Source of the DNA: an uncultured Elusimicrobia bacterium
GTDB taxonomy: Bacteria > Elusimicrobiota > Elusimicrobia > Elusimicrobiales > Elusimicrobiaceae
Assembly: GCA_945913025.1 (NCBI GenBank)
Contig: CAMECJ010000007.1
Span: 1 to 64,000 of the forward strand
Length of the DNA stretch: 64,000 nt
Reading direction: 5' to 3'
Notes under the pieces: model-generated
Seen by the model: only the letters and a program-made list of their open reading frames with translations
Database searches by the model: none
Told to the model about the DNA's origin: nothing
Shown: piece after piece, positions 17,807-25,189 of the stretch
How the letters are laid out: each line of letters begins with the position of its first letter
Position numbering within the stretch: position 1 is the stretch's first letter
Program-made: the position numbers and the translations under genes

Positions 17807-18352
17807 ATGGAAAGAGCATTAACTTTTTTTTCTTCCCGCAAAGGGCAGGCGACCACAGAAACCGTGCTGCTGTTTCCGCTTTTTGTGATTTTCATTTTGT
17901 TTATTATCAAAATTTTCGGACTGTTGATTTTAAACCAAAAATTGGAAATTGCTGGCTATTATGCGGCGCGGCGTTTTCAGCTGCAATCCCACGAAACGGA
18001 TTATTATGCCAACACATGGGACAGGCGCTTTTTGATAAAAGATATTCAGAAAAAAGTGGAAAACTATTTGGGTTTTGATAACCCGGGTATGAAGAAATTT
18101 TTAAGCTTAAATACGTTAAAGATGGACGTTAATGTTTCCGGTACGTGGGTAAAAATTACCATTACCGCGCGCACGAAGCCGCCGCGCATTCCTTTTTTGT
18201 GCAAGTATAATAAAGACAGAGTGTGCGACAAAGACGATAAATGCTTAAAAGGATATGCCTTCCTGTGCGAGACAGGCGGCGAGGTGCGTATTATTAAATA
18301 TGTGGGCCATAACGAACGGCCTGCTCCGTATCAGCGCCCTGAAGAAAAATAA
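17807..18352 (+). CDS. TadE-like pseudopilin, second copy
   Basis: 181 residues. The class III signal SSRKGQATTETVLLFP gives cleavage Gly13/Gln14 and Glu18 at +5, with a hydrophobic helix to ~35. The exported domain contains a cysteine cluster around FLCKYNKDRVCDKDDKC and FLCETGG that the TadE protein at 1.6 kb lacks. It begins two bases after the TadG-like gene and closes the second pilin set. Confidence 0.78.
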   Translation: MERALTFFSSRKGQATTETVLLFPLFVIFILFIIKIFGLLILNQKLEIAGYYAARRFQLQSHETDYYANTWDRRFLIKDIQKKVENYLGFDNPGMKKFLSLNTLKMDVNVSGTWVKITITARTKPPRIPFLCKYNKDRVCDKDDKCLKGYAFLCETGGEVRIIKYVGHNERPAPYQRPEEK

Positions 18353-18399
18353 GTTGCGGGCGGTTTTGGCGTTTTTGTGCAAGATTGGGTTAAAATATC

Positions 18400-18428
18400 T
18401 TGACAAACGCGTATTTTCTGCCTATACT
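18400..18428 (+). promoter_or_regulatory. Near-consensus sigma-70-type promoter
   Basis: TTGACA at 18400-18405 and TATACT at 18423-18428 are separated by exactly 17 bp. Transcription would start near 18435, about 80 bp before the first gene of the unknown envelope cluster. Confidence 0.8.
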
Positions 18429-18517
18429 AAAGGAGTAAGCTGAAAACTCTTTGTTTGAGTATACCTGCGGGTATGGGTCAACGAGAGTTATTTATATTAT
18501 TATGTAAAGGGGTTTTT

Positions 18518-19966
18518 ATGTTTAAGTTAAAGCCGGGAAATGTATTTCAAAAAATAAATACAATGGACAAAAAACAAGCTTACACGTGGGCAGCTGTGGT
18601 GGTGGTTTGTTTAATTGCGCTGATTACGCTGGCTTCTTTTTTGGGAGATGCGGAAGATACTTCTTTTGACGGGTTTAATACCCGCGGGTATGATTTGGCG
18701 CAGATGCCCTTTGTAAACGACGAGGCGGAAGAATACTTGTTGGCTTCCAAGTATCCGGATATGCAAAATAACGGCGCCGCGATGCTTTACAGCCAAGAAG
18801 AAAAAGAAGCCCGCCAGGAAGCGGATGCCGAAAAATCCGCTGCGGACGGAGAGGATGCAGATTCAGATTCGGACGCCGCAGCCTCTTCTTCAGGCGGTTA
18901 TGCGTCGCGCGGCTATTCCGGCCGCGGCGGCGGTGCGGGCGGCGGATCGCCCACGCAGGTAGGGTCGCTCGGTTCGGCCAGTATGGGCCACGCGGGCGGC
19001 AGCGGCGTGAACAGTACCTTTGGCGCCCCCAGGGGGGATTTTTCTCCTTATAAAAGCCAGGAGAAAGGCTCGGAAATCCAGTACCAATTAAAAAATTCGG
19101 ATGCGCGTAAAGCGCTTTCGCAGTTTGCGCGGGGCAGCAGTGCGGCTGCAGGGCTGATGAACGGTAAAGGAGGAAACGCCAAAAAAGCGTTGATGGGGGG
19201 CAATATTAAGGGCAGTAATGCCTTTACGGAAACGGGGGTAGACCTCAGTAAAGCAGGCGGTTTGGCGCTAGATACAAATGCTCCAACTTCTTCTGCGGAT
19301 TTAAGCAATTTGGAAAAGAATGTAGGAGACGGGGCCAATAACGCAAAAGACGATAAAGATGATTTTAATAACGACCTTCAAGAAACTTTTTGGGATAAGC
19401 TGATGCAGCAGCTGGTTAGTGGTATTGTGGAAGGATTAACCAGTTCCTTTAACGAATGGTTAGGGAATCAGGTGGACCAATGGCAGACGAATCGAGAGGC
19501 AAGGGGTCTTGCAAATGATTATATGCGGGGGCAAAGTGATAAATTTTATGGTATGGATGCGAACTCTGCTGATGTGCCTGACTACATTAAAGATAAAGAC
19601 TGGTATAAGGAAGGTGTGGGTAATACCTTGGGAGAAAGGTATAGTGATTATCAAAACCAACAAAAGGTAAATACTTGGATAGAAAACCATCCAGAGTCCA
19701 CTTGGCAGGAGCAAAGAAACTATTTTCTTGATCATAACGAAACGCAGACGCCAAAAGATTTTTATAAAAATGAGATGCAGTCTACATTTAATGACCATCG
19801 GGAAGAAGGCAGTGTTTGGTATACTGCTAATCAAAAAAAACACGATTATATAAGCGCCCATGGGTCCGGAAATAGGAGTTCTTCTTCGTCGAATAGTGAT
19901 TGTGTGAAAAAATGCAACAGCATACAAGATTCCGAAAAGTATAGATCGTGTGTAAATAAATGTTAG
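18518..19966 (+). CDS. Membrane-anchored low-complexity protein with C-terminal twin CX3C motif
   Basis: 482 residues. ATG 18518 is chosen because AAAGGGG lies at the right distance and MFKLKPGNVF opens a normal cytoplasmic leader; an in-frame TTG at 18455 is less likely. A single helix (TWAAVVVVCLIALITLASFL) lies at about residues 27-46. Acidic and then Gly/Ser-rich low-complexity sequence follows to ~240, then a hydrophilic helical region. It ends with CVKKCNSIQDSEKYRSCVNK plus a final Cys, a CX3C-X10-CX3C pattern able to make two disulfides. I do not recognise the family. It is the first gene after the promoter at 18.4 kb and shares its architecture, not clear sequence, with the next proteins. 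Confidence 0.7.
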   Translation: MFKLKPGNVFQKINTMDKKQAYTWAAVVVVCLIALITLASFLGDAEDTSFDGFNTRGYDLAQMPFVNDEAEEYLLASKYPDMQNNGAAMLYSQEEKEARQEADAEKSAADGEDADSDSDAAASSSGGYASRGYSGRGGGAGGGSPTQVGSLGSASMGHAGGSGVNSTFGAPRGDFSPYKSQEKGSEIQYQLKNSDARKALSQFARGSSAAAGLMNGKGGNAKKALMGGNIKGSNAFTETGVDLSKAGGLALDTNAPTSSADLSNLEKNVGDGANNAKDDKDDFNNDLQETFWDKLMQQLVSGIVEGLTSSFNEWLGNQVDQWQTNREARGLANDYMRGQSDKFYGMDANSADVPDYIKDKDWYKEGVGNTLGERYSDYQNQQKVNTWIENHPESTWQEQRNYFLDHNETQTPKDFYKNEMQSTFNDHREEGSVWYTANQKKHDYISAHGSGNRSSSSSNSDCVKKCNSIQDSEKYRSCVNKC

Positions 19967-19989
19967 CAAGTAACCGTTAGGAGGAATTT

Positions 19990-21564
19990 ATGAATATCTT
20001 TAAATGGATAAGGTGCAGGGCCGGAAAGATGGCTCTTTCCACTATACAGACGATGGGGCTCTCGGCCGTCGTCGGTGCGGCGGGTATTGCCGCTTGGCAG
20101 TATTTGGGTTCCCCCGCGGAAACGAATAATACATTTACTCCTGCGGCTTATGACCCGGGTGAAGTGGTGTATGTGGCGGGGGCGAATACGGGCTCTTATG
20201 CGGGCGGTTCGTATGCCGGCGGAGGGGAATCGGCGTCCTCTGTGCAGATTTCTACTAATACGTTTAAACGCTTGGAACAGCAGGAAATGGCGCGTCAGGC
20301 AGAGGCGGAAATGGCTGAATATGCGCCGGATTATTCTTCTGTGCCTTCCACTCCCACCCAAGTCTATCAAATGGGCGGCACGGAAGGTTTGGGAACAGGG
20401 GCGAACGCCGTTAATGAATTTAATGTACAGACCAACCCTATGGCCGCTATGCAGCAGCAGATAAAGGGCGTGTCGGATATCGTAGCAAGAGCGCAGCAAC
20501 AAGCCCAGCCGCAGCCTCAAGCTCCTGCGCCTGCTTCGGGTGCGCCGCAAGGGCTGCCTGCTTTGGCCAGCGCTTCTAAAAATTGGGGTTCTTCCGCGGC
20601 TACCGGCGGCTCGTCCGGCAATGCGTTTAACTCGTCTTTCTCGGTGCAGGACAGCGGGAAAAATGGAAAAGGATCAGACGCTTTAAAACAAGTCGGTAAT
20701 CTGATGGATTCTGCTCAAAATACGCTAAGAAATACAATGGAGGGAGCTCGTTTGCGTGCCCAATCTTCGTTTGGGAGTGAAAATCTGGGCGGAAACCGCG
20801 ATGCTACCGTGCTGGCGGGGGGTAAAGATTCCAAAGAAGCCAGAGATTTAAAATTTATCAGCAAGCGTTCCAATGATGCTGCTAAAAATAAATTCAGAGC
20901 CGCAAATGAAGGCTCGCGTGCCTTTTTAGCCAGTAATAAAATTTCAGGCGGTTTGATGATTTCCAGTGAAAATGTGACTACGGGGCAAGGCCAGGGGTCT
21001 AAAGATTTTTCAGCGGATGAAAGTGTCCAATTGCGCGGAATCAAAACGTGGGAAACATCGCCTGGTAATACCGTTGATCTTGAGCAACGCAAAAAAGCCC
21101 GTGATGATTTACGCAAATGGGTTTGGATAGCTGTGCCTGCTGCCTTGGCTTCAATTCCATGGATTTGTCTTCTTGTGTTCCTAGGTACTTCAACCCCATG
21201 GCCTATAAATCTTCTCTGGTGGTCATTGGCTATTATACTCGCAGGTACTTTAATTGGTCTTAATGCTACTTTATTGGCAAAGAGTGTTTCCTATGCTAAA
21301 ACATATGGAGGGTCGTCCTTATCAACTTGGGCTGGCATATTAGGTGGAACTGTTGCCACGATGGTTGGTCTTAGTTTGGTGCCAGCGGTTGGTAGTATAC
21401 TAGGCCCATATTCCGCTTGGTTATTGTCAGGGGGTGGTGCTCTCGTCGGTTTAGGCTCTTCTTGGTTAACAACAGGGTTAACGAAAGATAATGAATTGGA
21501 TAATCCTGAGGCTTTGCTCAATCCGGAGATTGATGCTTCACAAGGGAATGGAGGTAATTCATGA
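19990..21564 (+). CDS. Unknown envelope protein A: N-terminal anchor, conserved motif, four C-terminal helices
   Basis: 524 residues. An N-terminal hydrophobic segment (about 13-36) is followed by ~250 residues of Ala/Gly/Ser/Gln-rich sequence. A conserved block lies at residues ~286-324 (FISKRSNDAAKN, then RAANEGSRAFLA and SGGLMI). Four predicted membrane helices occupy about residues 375-505. The block and four-helix domain recur in the protein at 21879-23363, so the two are paralogues. A good ribosome site AGGAGG lies before ATG 19990. The stop overlaps the next start (ATGA). No known domain was recognised. Confidence 0.7.
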   Translation: MNIFKWIRCRAGKMALSTIQTMGLSAVVGAAGIAAWQYLGSPAETNNTFTPAAYDPGEVVYVAGANTGSYAGGSYAGGGESASSVQISTNTFKRLEQQEMARQAEAEMAEYAPDYSSVPSTPTQVYQMGGTEGLGTGANAVNEFNVQTNPMAAMQQQIKGVSDIVARAQQQAQPQPQAPAPASGAPQGLPALASASKNWGSSAATGGSSGNAFNSSFSVQDSGKNGKGSDALKQVGNLMDSAQNTLRNTMEGARLRAQSSFGSENLGGNRDATVLAGGKDSKEARDLKFISKRSNDAAKNKFRAANEGSRAFLASNKISGGLMISSENVTTGQGQGSKDFSADESVQLRGIKTWETSPGNTVDLEQRKKARDDLRKWVWIAVPAALASIPWICLLVFLGTSTPWPINLLWWSLAIILAGTLIGLNATLLAKSVSYAKTYGGSSLSTWAGILGGTVATMVGLSLVPAVGSILGPYSAWLLSGGGALVGLGSSWLTTGLTKDNELDNPEALLNPEIDASQGNGGNS

Positions 21565-21869
21565 ACCCAAAACGGCCCCCGAAGTTGGAAGATTTACAAG
21601 AAACGATCCGTAAAGCTCAGCAGCTGCCCCGTCCCCTTGTATGGAGTTTGCGTATTGCTTTTATGGTGTTGTTTTTGGTGTGGCTCGGCGGAGCTGTTTA
21701 CTTGCATCTCGTGGTTAAAGAAGACGAGCGGGCGATTGCCAGAATCCAGCAGCAATCCCAGCAAAAAGAGGAGCGTCTGCGGCGGGAGGCAGCTTACCGC
21801 CAATTTGTATTGCAGCAGCAAAATCCTCAGAACAAGGTTAGGAACGCGGTGGACGGTGTAAAAAAATAG
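21561..21869 (+). CDS. Small single-helix membrane protein with coiled-coil tail
   Basis: 102 residues: a cytoplasmic leader rich in Pro/Lys, one helix at about 30-52 (LRIAFMVLFLVWLGGAVYLH), then a charged Gln/Glu/Arg-rich helix (IARIQQQSQQKEERLRREAA) likely to form a coiled coil. The start overlaps the stop of protein A by four bases, and protein B follows after nine bases. Tight coupling between the paralogues suggests a stoichiometric partner, comparable in shape to FtsL/DivIC-type bitopic proteins, though no homology is claimed. Confidence 0.68.
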   Translation: MNPKRPPKLEDLQETIRKAQQLPRPLVWSLRIAFMVLFLVWLGGAVYLHLVVKEDERAIARIQQQSQQKEERLRREAAYRQFVLQQQNPQNKVRNAVDGVKK

Positions 21870-21878
21870 GAGAGTTTT

Positions 21879-23363
21879 ATGAACTTATTTAATCTCTTAA
21901 AAAGTAAAGCCGGAAAATTTGTGATGGGGGCTTCCCAAGCAGCGGGAGTTTCGGCAATGGTGGGTATATTAAGCGTTTCCGTCATGTACAATACGGCATC
22001 CGAGCAGCTTGAGGACCAGCCCATCCGTACTTCTTTTTCCGCTTCTGATTCATATAACTATGAAGGCTTAAACCGCCGTGCGGACGGGATGTTGACCTCT
22101 ATGAACATCCAAAACCGTGCGGGCCGGCAAGGCGTAGCTATAGGAGCCGACCGCGAACGGTTGGAAGGAACGGCCTCAAACAATGATTTCGGTCTGGCGG
22201 CCGCGGATAATTTGGGGAAACGCATTTCTGTCCCTAACGTGGGAAGTTCTGCTGTGGTTTCCGAAACCGACGGTTTAGGTACCGGCGGCGTGGATATGAC
22301 GGAAATTCCGGCGGGCGTGAGAACAGGCGCCCCCGGTTCTTCACCTGCGGGCGTTCCTCCCGTTTCGGTTTCGTCTCGGGCGCCGGCCGCTCCTACTGCC
22401 GCCGCTCCTACTGCGCCCGCTGCCTCCGGCGGAAATTCGGGCGGACGTTTGGCCCCTGCCTCTATGGCCCGCGCATCGGGAAATTCTTTTAACGCGTCGT
22501 CCGGTTCTGTGGGGGGCGGTGCGTCCGGCGGTACCGCCGGCAGACGGAATGCCCCTTCCCGTCCGGAAGGGTATAACTTTTCCGGTTCGATGCCCGGCGG
22601 TTCCAATATGGTTTCCGCTTATGAGACGTTGGGTAAGGGCGGCAACGGTTCCACTTTTATAGCAGGGGGCCGTGGTTCTACTGCTGGCCCAGGGCGCCGT
22701 TCGTTAAAAAATAAAGATAATGATTTAAAAGATATTTCCAAACGTTCGGCGGATGCCGCGCGGAACAGCAATCGTGCCGCGAACGAAGGCTCGCGCGCGT
22801 TCTTGGCCGGAGGCCAGAACTCGGGCGGTATGGTAATTGACAGCGGGGAAGAGCTGGCGACTACGGGTTCTGCAGATTTTGAAACTCCGACGAATAGCAA
22901 CTTAAAGGCAATTGGCAATTGGGAACAACTAGAGGATGATTTCGGCGACCGCAAAGCCAAAGCCCGCAAAAAATTGACGTGGATGTGGTTGGGTACAATA
23001 GCAGGCGGTATTGCGTTGCTGTATGCGGCGGCATTTGCCTTATCAGCGCTTAAAGGGCCATGGTATTGGGTGGTCGCGGGCCTTTTTTTGGCGGCAATAG
23101 CCGTTCCTTGTTTCTTTTTAATAAAAGAAGCCATGGCTTATAAAAAAGATTTTGGCAGGGGGGCGAGTGATGTCTTGATGACAATAATTTGTTCCCTTAC
23201 AGGCTTTGCATTAATAGGTGGTATGACGTTTACCTGTATTAAACCCGATGTGGCAAAAAAGTGGCTGACGACCAAGATGGTAAAGAAATTAATTGGTTTG
23301 GCAAGCAGTGTAGGTCTGGGGCTTATTATGAGTACTATGATGAGCGGATTCAGCGGAAAATAA
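21879..23363 (+). CDS. Unknown envelope protein B: paralogue of protein A
   Basis: 494 residues with the same plan as the protein at 19990: an N-terminal hydrophobic segment (about 11-33) and long Gly/Ala/Ser/Pro-rich sequence. The conserved block lies at ~282-320 (DISKRSADAARN, RAANEGSRAFLA, SGGMVI). Four predicted C-terminal helices follow (~365-490). The N-terminal leaders also align (MN-F---K--AGK). Most of the central region is repetitive and probably disordered or fibrous. A G-rich ribosome site precedes ATG 21879. A hairpin lies just after the stop. Function unknown. Confidence 0.7.
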   Translation: MNLFNLLKSKAGKFVMGASQAAGVSAMVGILSVSVMYNTASEQLEDQPIRTSFSASDSYNYEGLNRRADGMLTSMNIQNRAGRQGVAIGADRERLEGTASNNDFGLAAADNLGKRISVPNVGSSAVVSETDGLGTGGVDMTEIPAGVRTGAPGSSPAGVPPVSVSSRAPAAPTAAAPTAPAASGGNSGGRLAPASMARASGNSFNASSGSVGGGASGGTAGRRNAPSRPEGYNFSGSMPGGSNMVSAYETLGKGGNGSTFIAGGRGSTAGPGRRSLKNKDNDLKDISKRSADAARNSNRAANEGSRAFLAGGQNSGGMVIDSGEELATTGSADFETPTNSNLKAIGNWEQLEDDFGDRKAKARKKLTWMWLGTIAGGIALLYAAAFALSALKGPWYWVVAGLFLAAIAVPCFFLIKEAMAYKKDFGRGASDVLMTIICSLTGFALIGGMTFTCIKPDVAKKWLTTKMVKKLIGLASSVGLGLIMSTMMSGFSGK

Positions 23364-23374
23364 ATGACTGTTTT

Positions 23375-23408
23375 ACAGCAGTGGGATGACTAATCATTCC
23401 ACTGCTGT
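23375..23408 (+). terminator. Hairpin between envelope genes, possible attenuator
   Basis: Arms 23375-23389 and 23394-23408 pair over 15 bases with one wobble and a four-base loop. The T-run after it is short (TTTCC), so it may only partly terminate and reduce expression of the next gene. Confidence 0.55.
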
Positions 23409-23422
23409 TTCCTTGTATTTTT

Positions 23423-24967
23423 ATGCCAAACGAAACCGAAACCGAAAAAGAACAGCAGGAAAAACAACCGTTTTTCTCTGCCGTGTGGGAAGAAACCAAA
23501 AGCGCTTTTTGTTCCAAAAAAGCGTGGATGATTCTCGTGTTCTTTTTGGTTTTGTTGGTTATTGGCGGATTGGTGCCGGTGGGCAAAATCCCGTTTTTGC
23601 GCAATTTGGCGTATGCAATGGGATATACGCCGGATGAAACCGAAAAAATTTCGCTCTTGCGGGCGCTGTTTTCGTGGAATGAACATCAAAAAATTTTGCG
23701 CGGGGAACTGCCGGATCCGGATGCCGTATCCGTCTTTGGCGAGGGCGGCGGCTTTTTGGCTGCTTCCGCTGCGCCGGCGCAAAATAAACTGATTAATCTG
23801 CGCGCCGTTAATGATTCGCTTGCGCGCAAAGGCCAGGCGCAGGACGTGCTGAGTATGTTTTCTTCTACAGGCAATATGGGGGAGGATGCCCGTCCTTCGG
23901 ATATTAAAATCGGCAATACGACCGTTTCCGCCACCACGCGCGCCGATGCGGCTAAAACCGGAGAGGTATTTTTCGGGGCAGACGCATCCGCCGTCGTGCG
24001 GGATAAAACACACGGATACGATTCCATCGGTGCGCTTAAAAAAATCGCTAATCCGAATATTACGGGTGTCGTTTCGGACGATTGGATGGGCCGCCTGGTG
24101 GATAAAGCCACCCGCTCGGATTCCGGCCTGGCCAATATCGCCAAGAATATCGATAAAGGCGGTACGCTTACCGGTTTTGGCGGTGTGCAGGAATTGGGCC
24201 AAAGCCGCGCCCAGCGGGATATGTACCACGCGTGGCTGTATGGCAAGGCGGCGCGCCGTACGCCTAATCCTATTTTGAAAAAAACCTTGGCTTCCGCCAG
24301 TTTTGATAGTGTGGAAATGCCGCGGTCCGTATTTTCCGCGTCGGGATTTTCCGGCGTGGGAATTAACCCCGATGACGTAGTAGCCGATATGGACAGCGTA
24401 AAAAAATATTTGGAATTGGATCAAACCTGCCAGCAGTCGATTAGTCAAGTAGGCGATGCCGTGGGGCAGCTGAAAAGTGATATATATACTATGGTAAAAG
24501 GCCTGCGTTTCCCCGCTACGTGTGAGGAAGCCGCAGGCAGCAATTACGGCAGCCAACTATCCACGATTACGGAGAAGTGTCTTTCCATACGCAGCCAATA
24601 TACGAACAACTTGGACGAAAGCTGCAATATCAGGGGTACGCAAGGCAGCTGTTCAACTGAAACACTCTCCGGACGGTTTAACGAATACCGCGCTTATTGC
24701 AACGAGGCGCAGGCCCAGTGCAACCTGCTGACGGATCCGGCCCAGCAAGACGCATGCCGGAGCGACATTAAAACGGCGGAAAATTTTACAGGCGAAACTT
24801 TTTGTGACCCTAACTGCGGTTCTGCAGCTGTGTCCGAAGCTACGCAAAATACGTTTAACGTAGATGAAAACGGGGATCCCGTCGATCGGGATGACGACCG
24901 GAACATCAGTCCGTTTACGCCGGGACTGGATATGAACTCAGGCTTTTGGGTGGGAAATGCGGACTAA
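23423..24967 (+). CDS. Membrane-anchored protein with cysteine-rich C-terminal domain, unknown
   Basis: 514 residues. A charged cytoplasmic leader of ~33 residues, one helix (WMILVFFLVLLVIGGLVPVG), and a long exported part. The last ~180 residues contain more than ten Cys (e.g. CEEAAGSNYG, CSTETLS, AYCNEAQAQCNL, FCDPNCGSAA), so an oxidised, disulfide-bonded domain is likely. No known domain was recognised. It follows protein B after the hairpin at 23.4 kb and precedes the 1253-residue protein. Membership of the cluster rests on anchoring, composition and orientation. Confidence 0.68.
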   Translation: MPNETETEKEQQEKQPFFSAVWEETKSAFCSKKAWMILVFFLVLLVIGGLVPVGKIPFLRNLAYAMGYTPDETEKISLLRALFSWNEHQKILRGELPDPDAVSVFGEGGGFLAASAAPAQNKLINLRAVNDSLARKGQAQDVLSMFSSTGNMGEDARPSDIKIGNTTVSATTRADAAKTGEVFFGADASAVVRDKTHGYDSIGALKKIANPNITGVVSDDWMGRLVDKATRSDSGLANIAKNIDKGGTLTGFGGVQELGQSRAQRDMYHAWLYGKAARRTPNPILKKTLASASFDSVEMPRSVFSASGFSGVGINPDDVVADMDSVKKYLELDQTCQQSISQVGDAVGQLKSDIYTMVKGLRFPATCEEAAGSNYGSQLSTITEKCLSIRSQYTNNLDESCNIRGTQGSCSTETLSGRFNEYRAYCNEAQAQCNLLTDPAQQDACRSDIKTAENFTGETFCDPNCGSAAVSEATQNTFNVDENGDPVDRDDDRNISPFTPGLDMNSGFWVGNAD

Positions 24968-24990
24968 TATAAAAAGCGCAAAATTCCCCC

Positions 24991-25018
24991 TTGAAAAAAC
25001 GAAATTTAATTGTATAAT
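24991..25018 (+). promoter_or_regulatory. Promoter for the 1253-residue protein gene
   Basis: TTGAAA 24991-24996, 16-bp spacer, TATAAT 25013-25018. The start site would be near 25025, leaving a leader of about 165 bases. Confidence 0.75.
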
Positions 25019-25024
25019 AGAAAT

Positions 25025-25189
25025 AGGGATATGTTCATACAAGTTGTTACGGAGTGGGGGACCATCTTCGAACAACAAACTTTTTATTATGGTTATGGTG
25101 TAAAACGGGAGGCTTTTCCAAAAGTCTGCCCGGGCAGTGAGGGGCCCGCCCTCGCTTTTGCAGTTTTAAAAAATTAACAGGAGGCTCTT
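25025..25189 (+). promoter_or_regulatory. Long structured 5' leader
   Basis: About 165 untranslated bases between the promoter and ATG 25190. The 3' part is very GC-rich with overlapping complementary arms: CGGGC with GCCCG, and GAGGG with CCCTC, cannot both pair. A ribosome site AGGAGG stands just before the start. It matches no riboswitch class I recognise. Confidence 0.45.

Noticed and set aside
23390-24556. 388-codon open frame on the minus strand
   Set aside because: Antisense to the membrane-anchored Cys-rich protein gene at 23423; no protein-like features.
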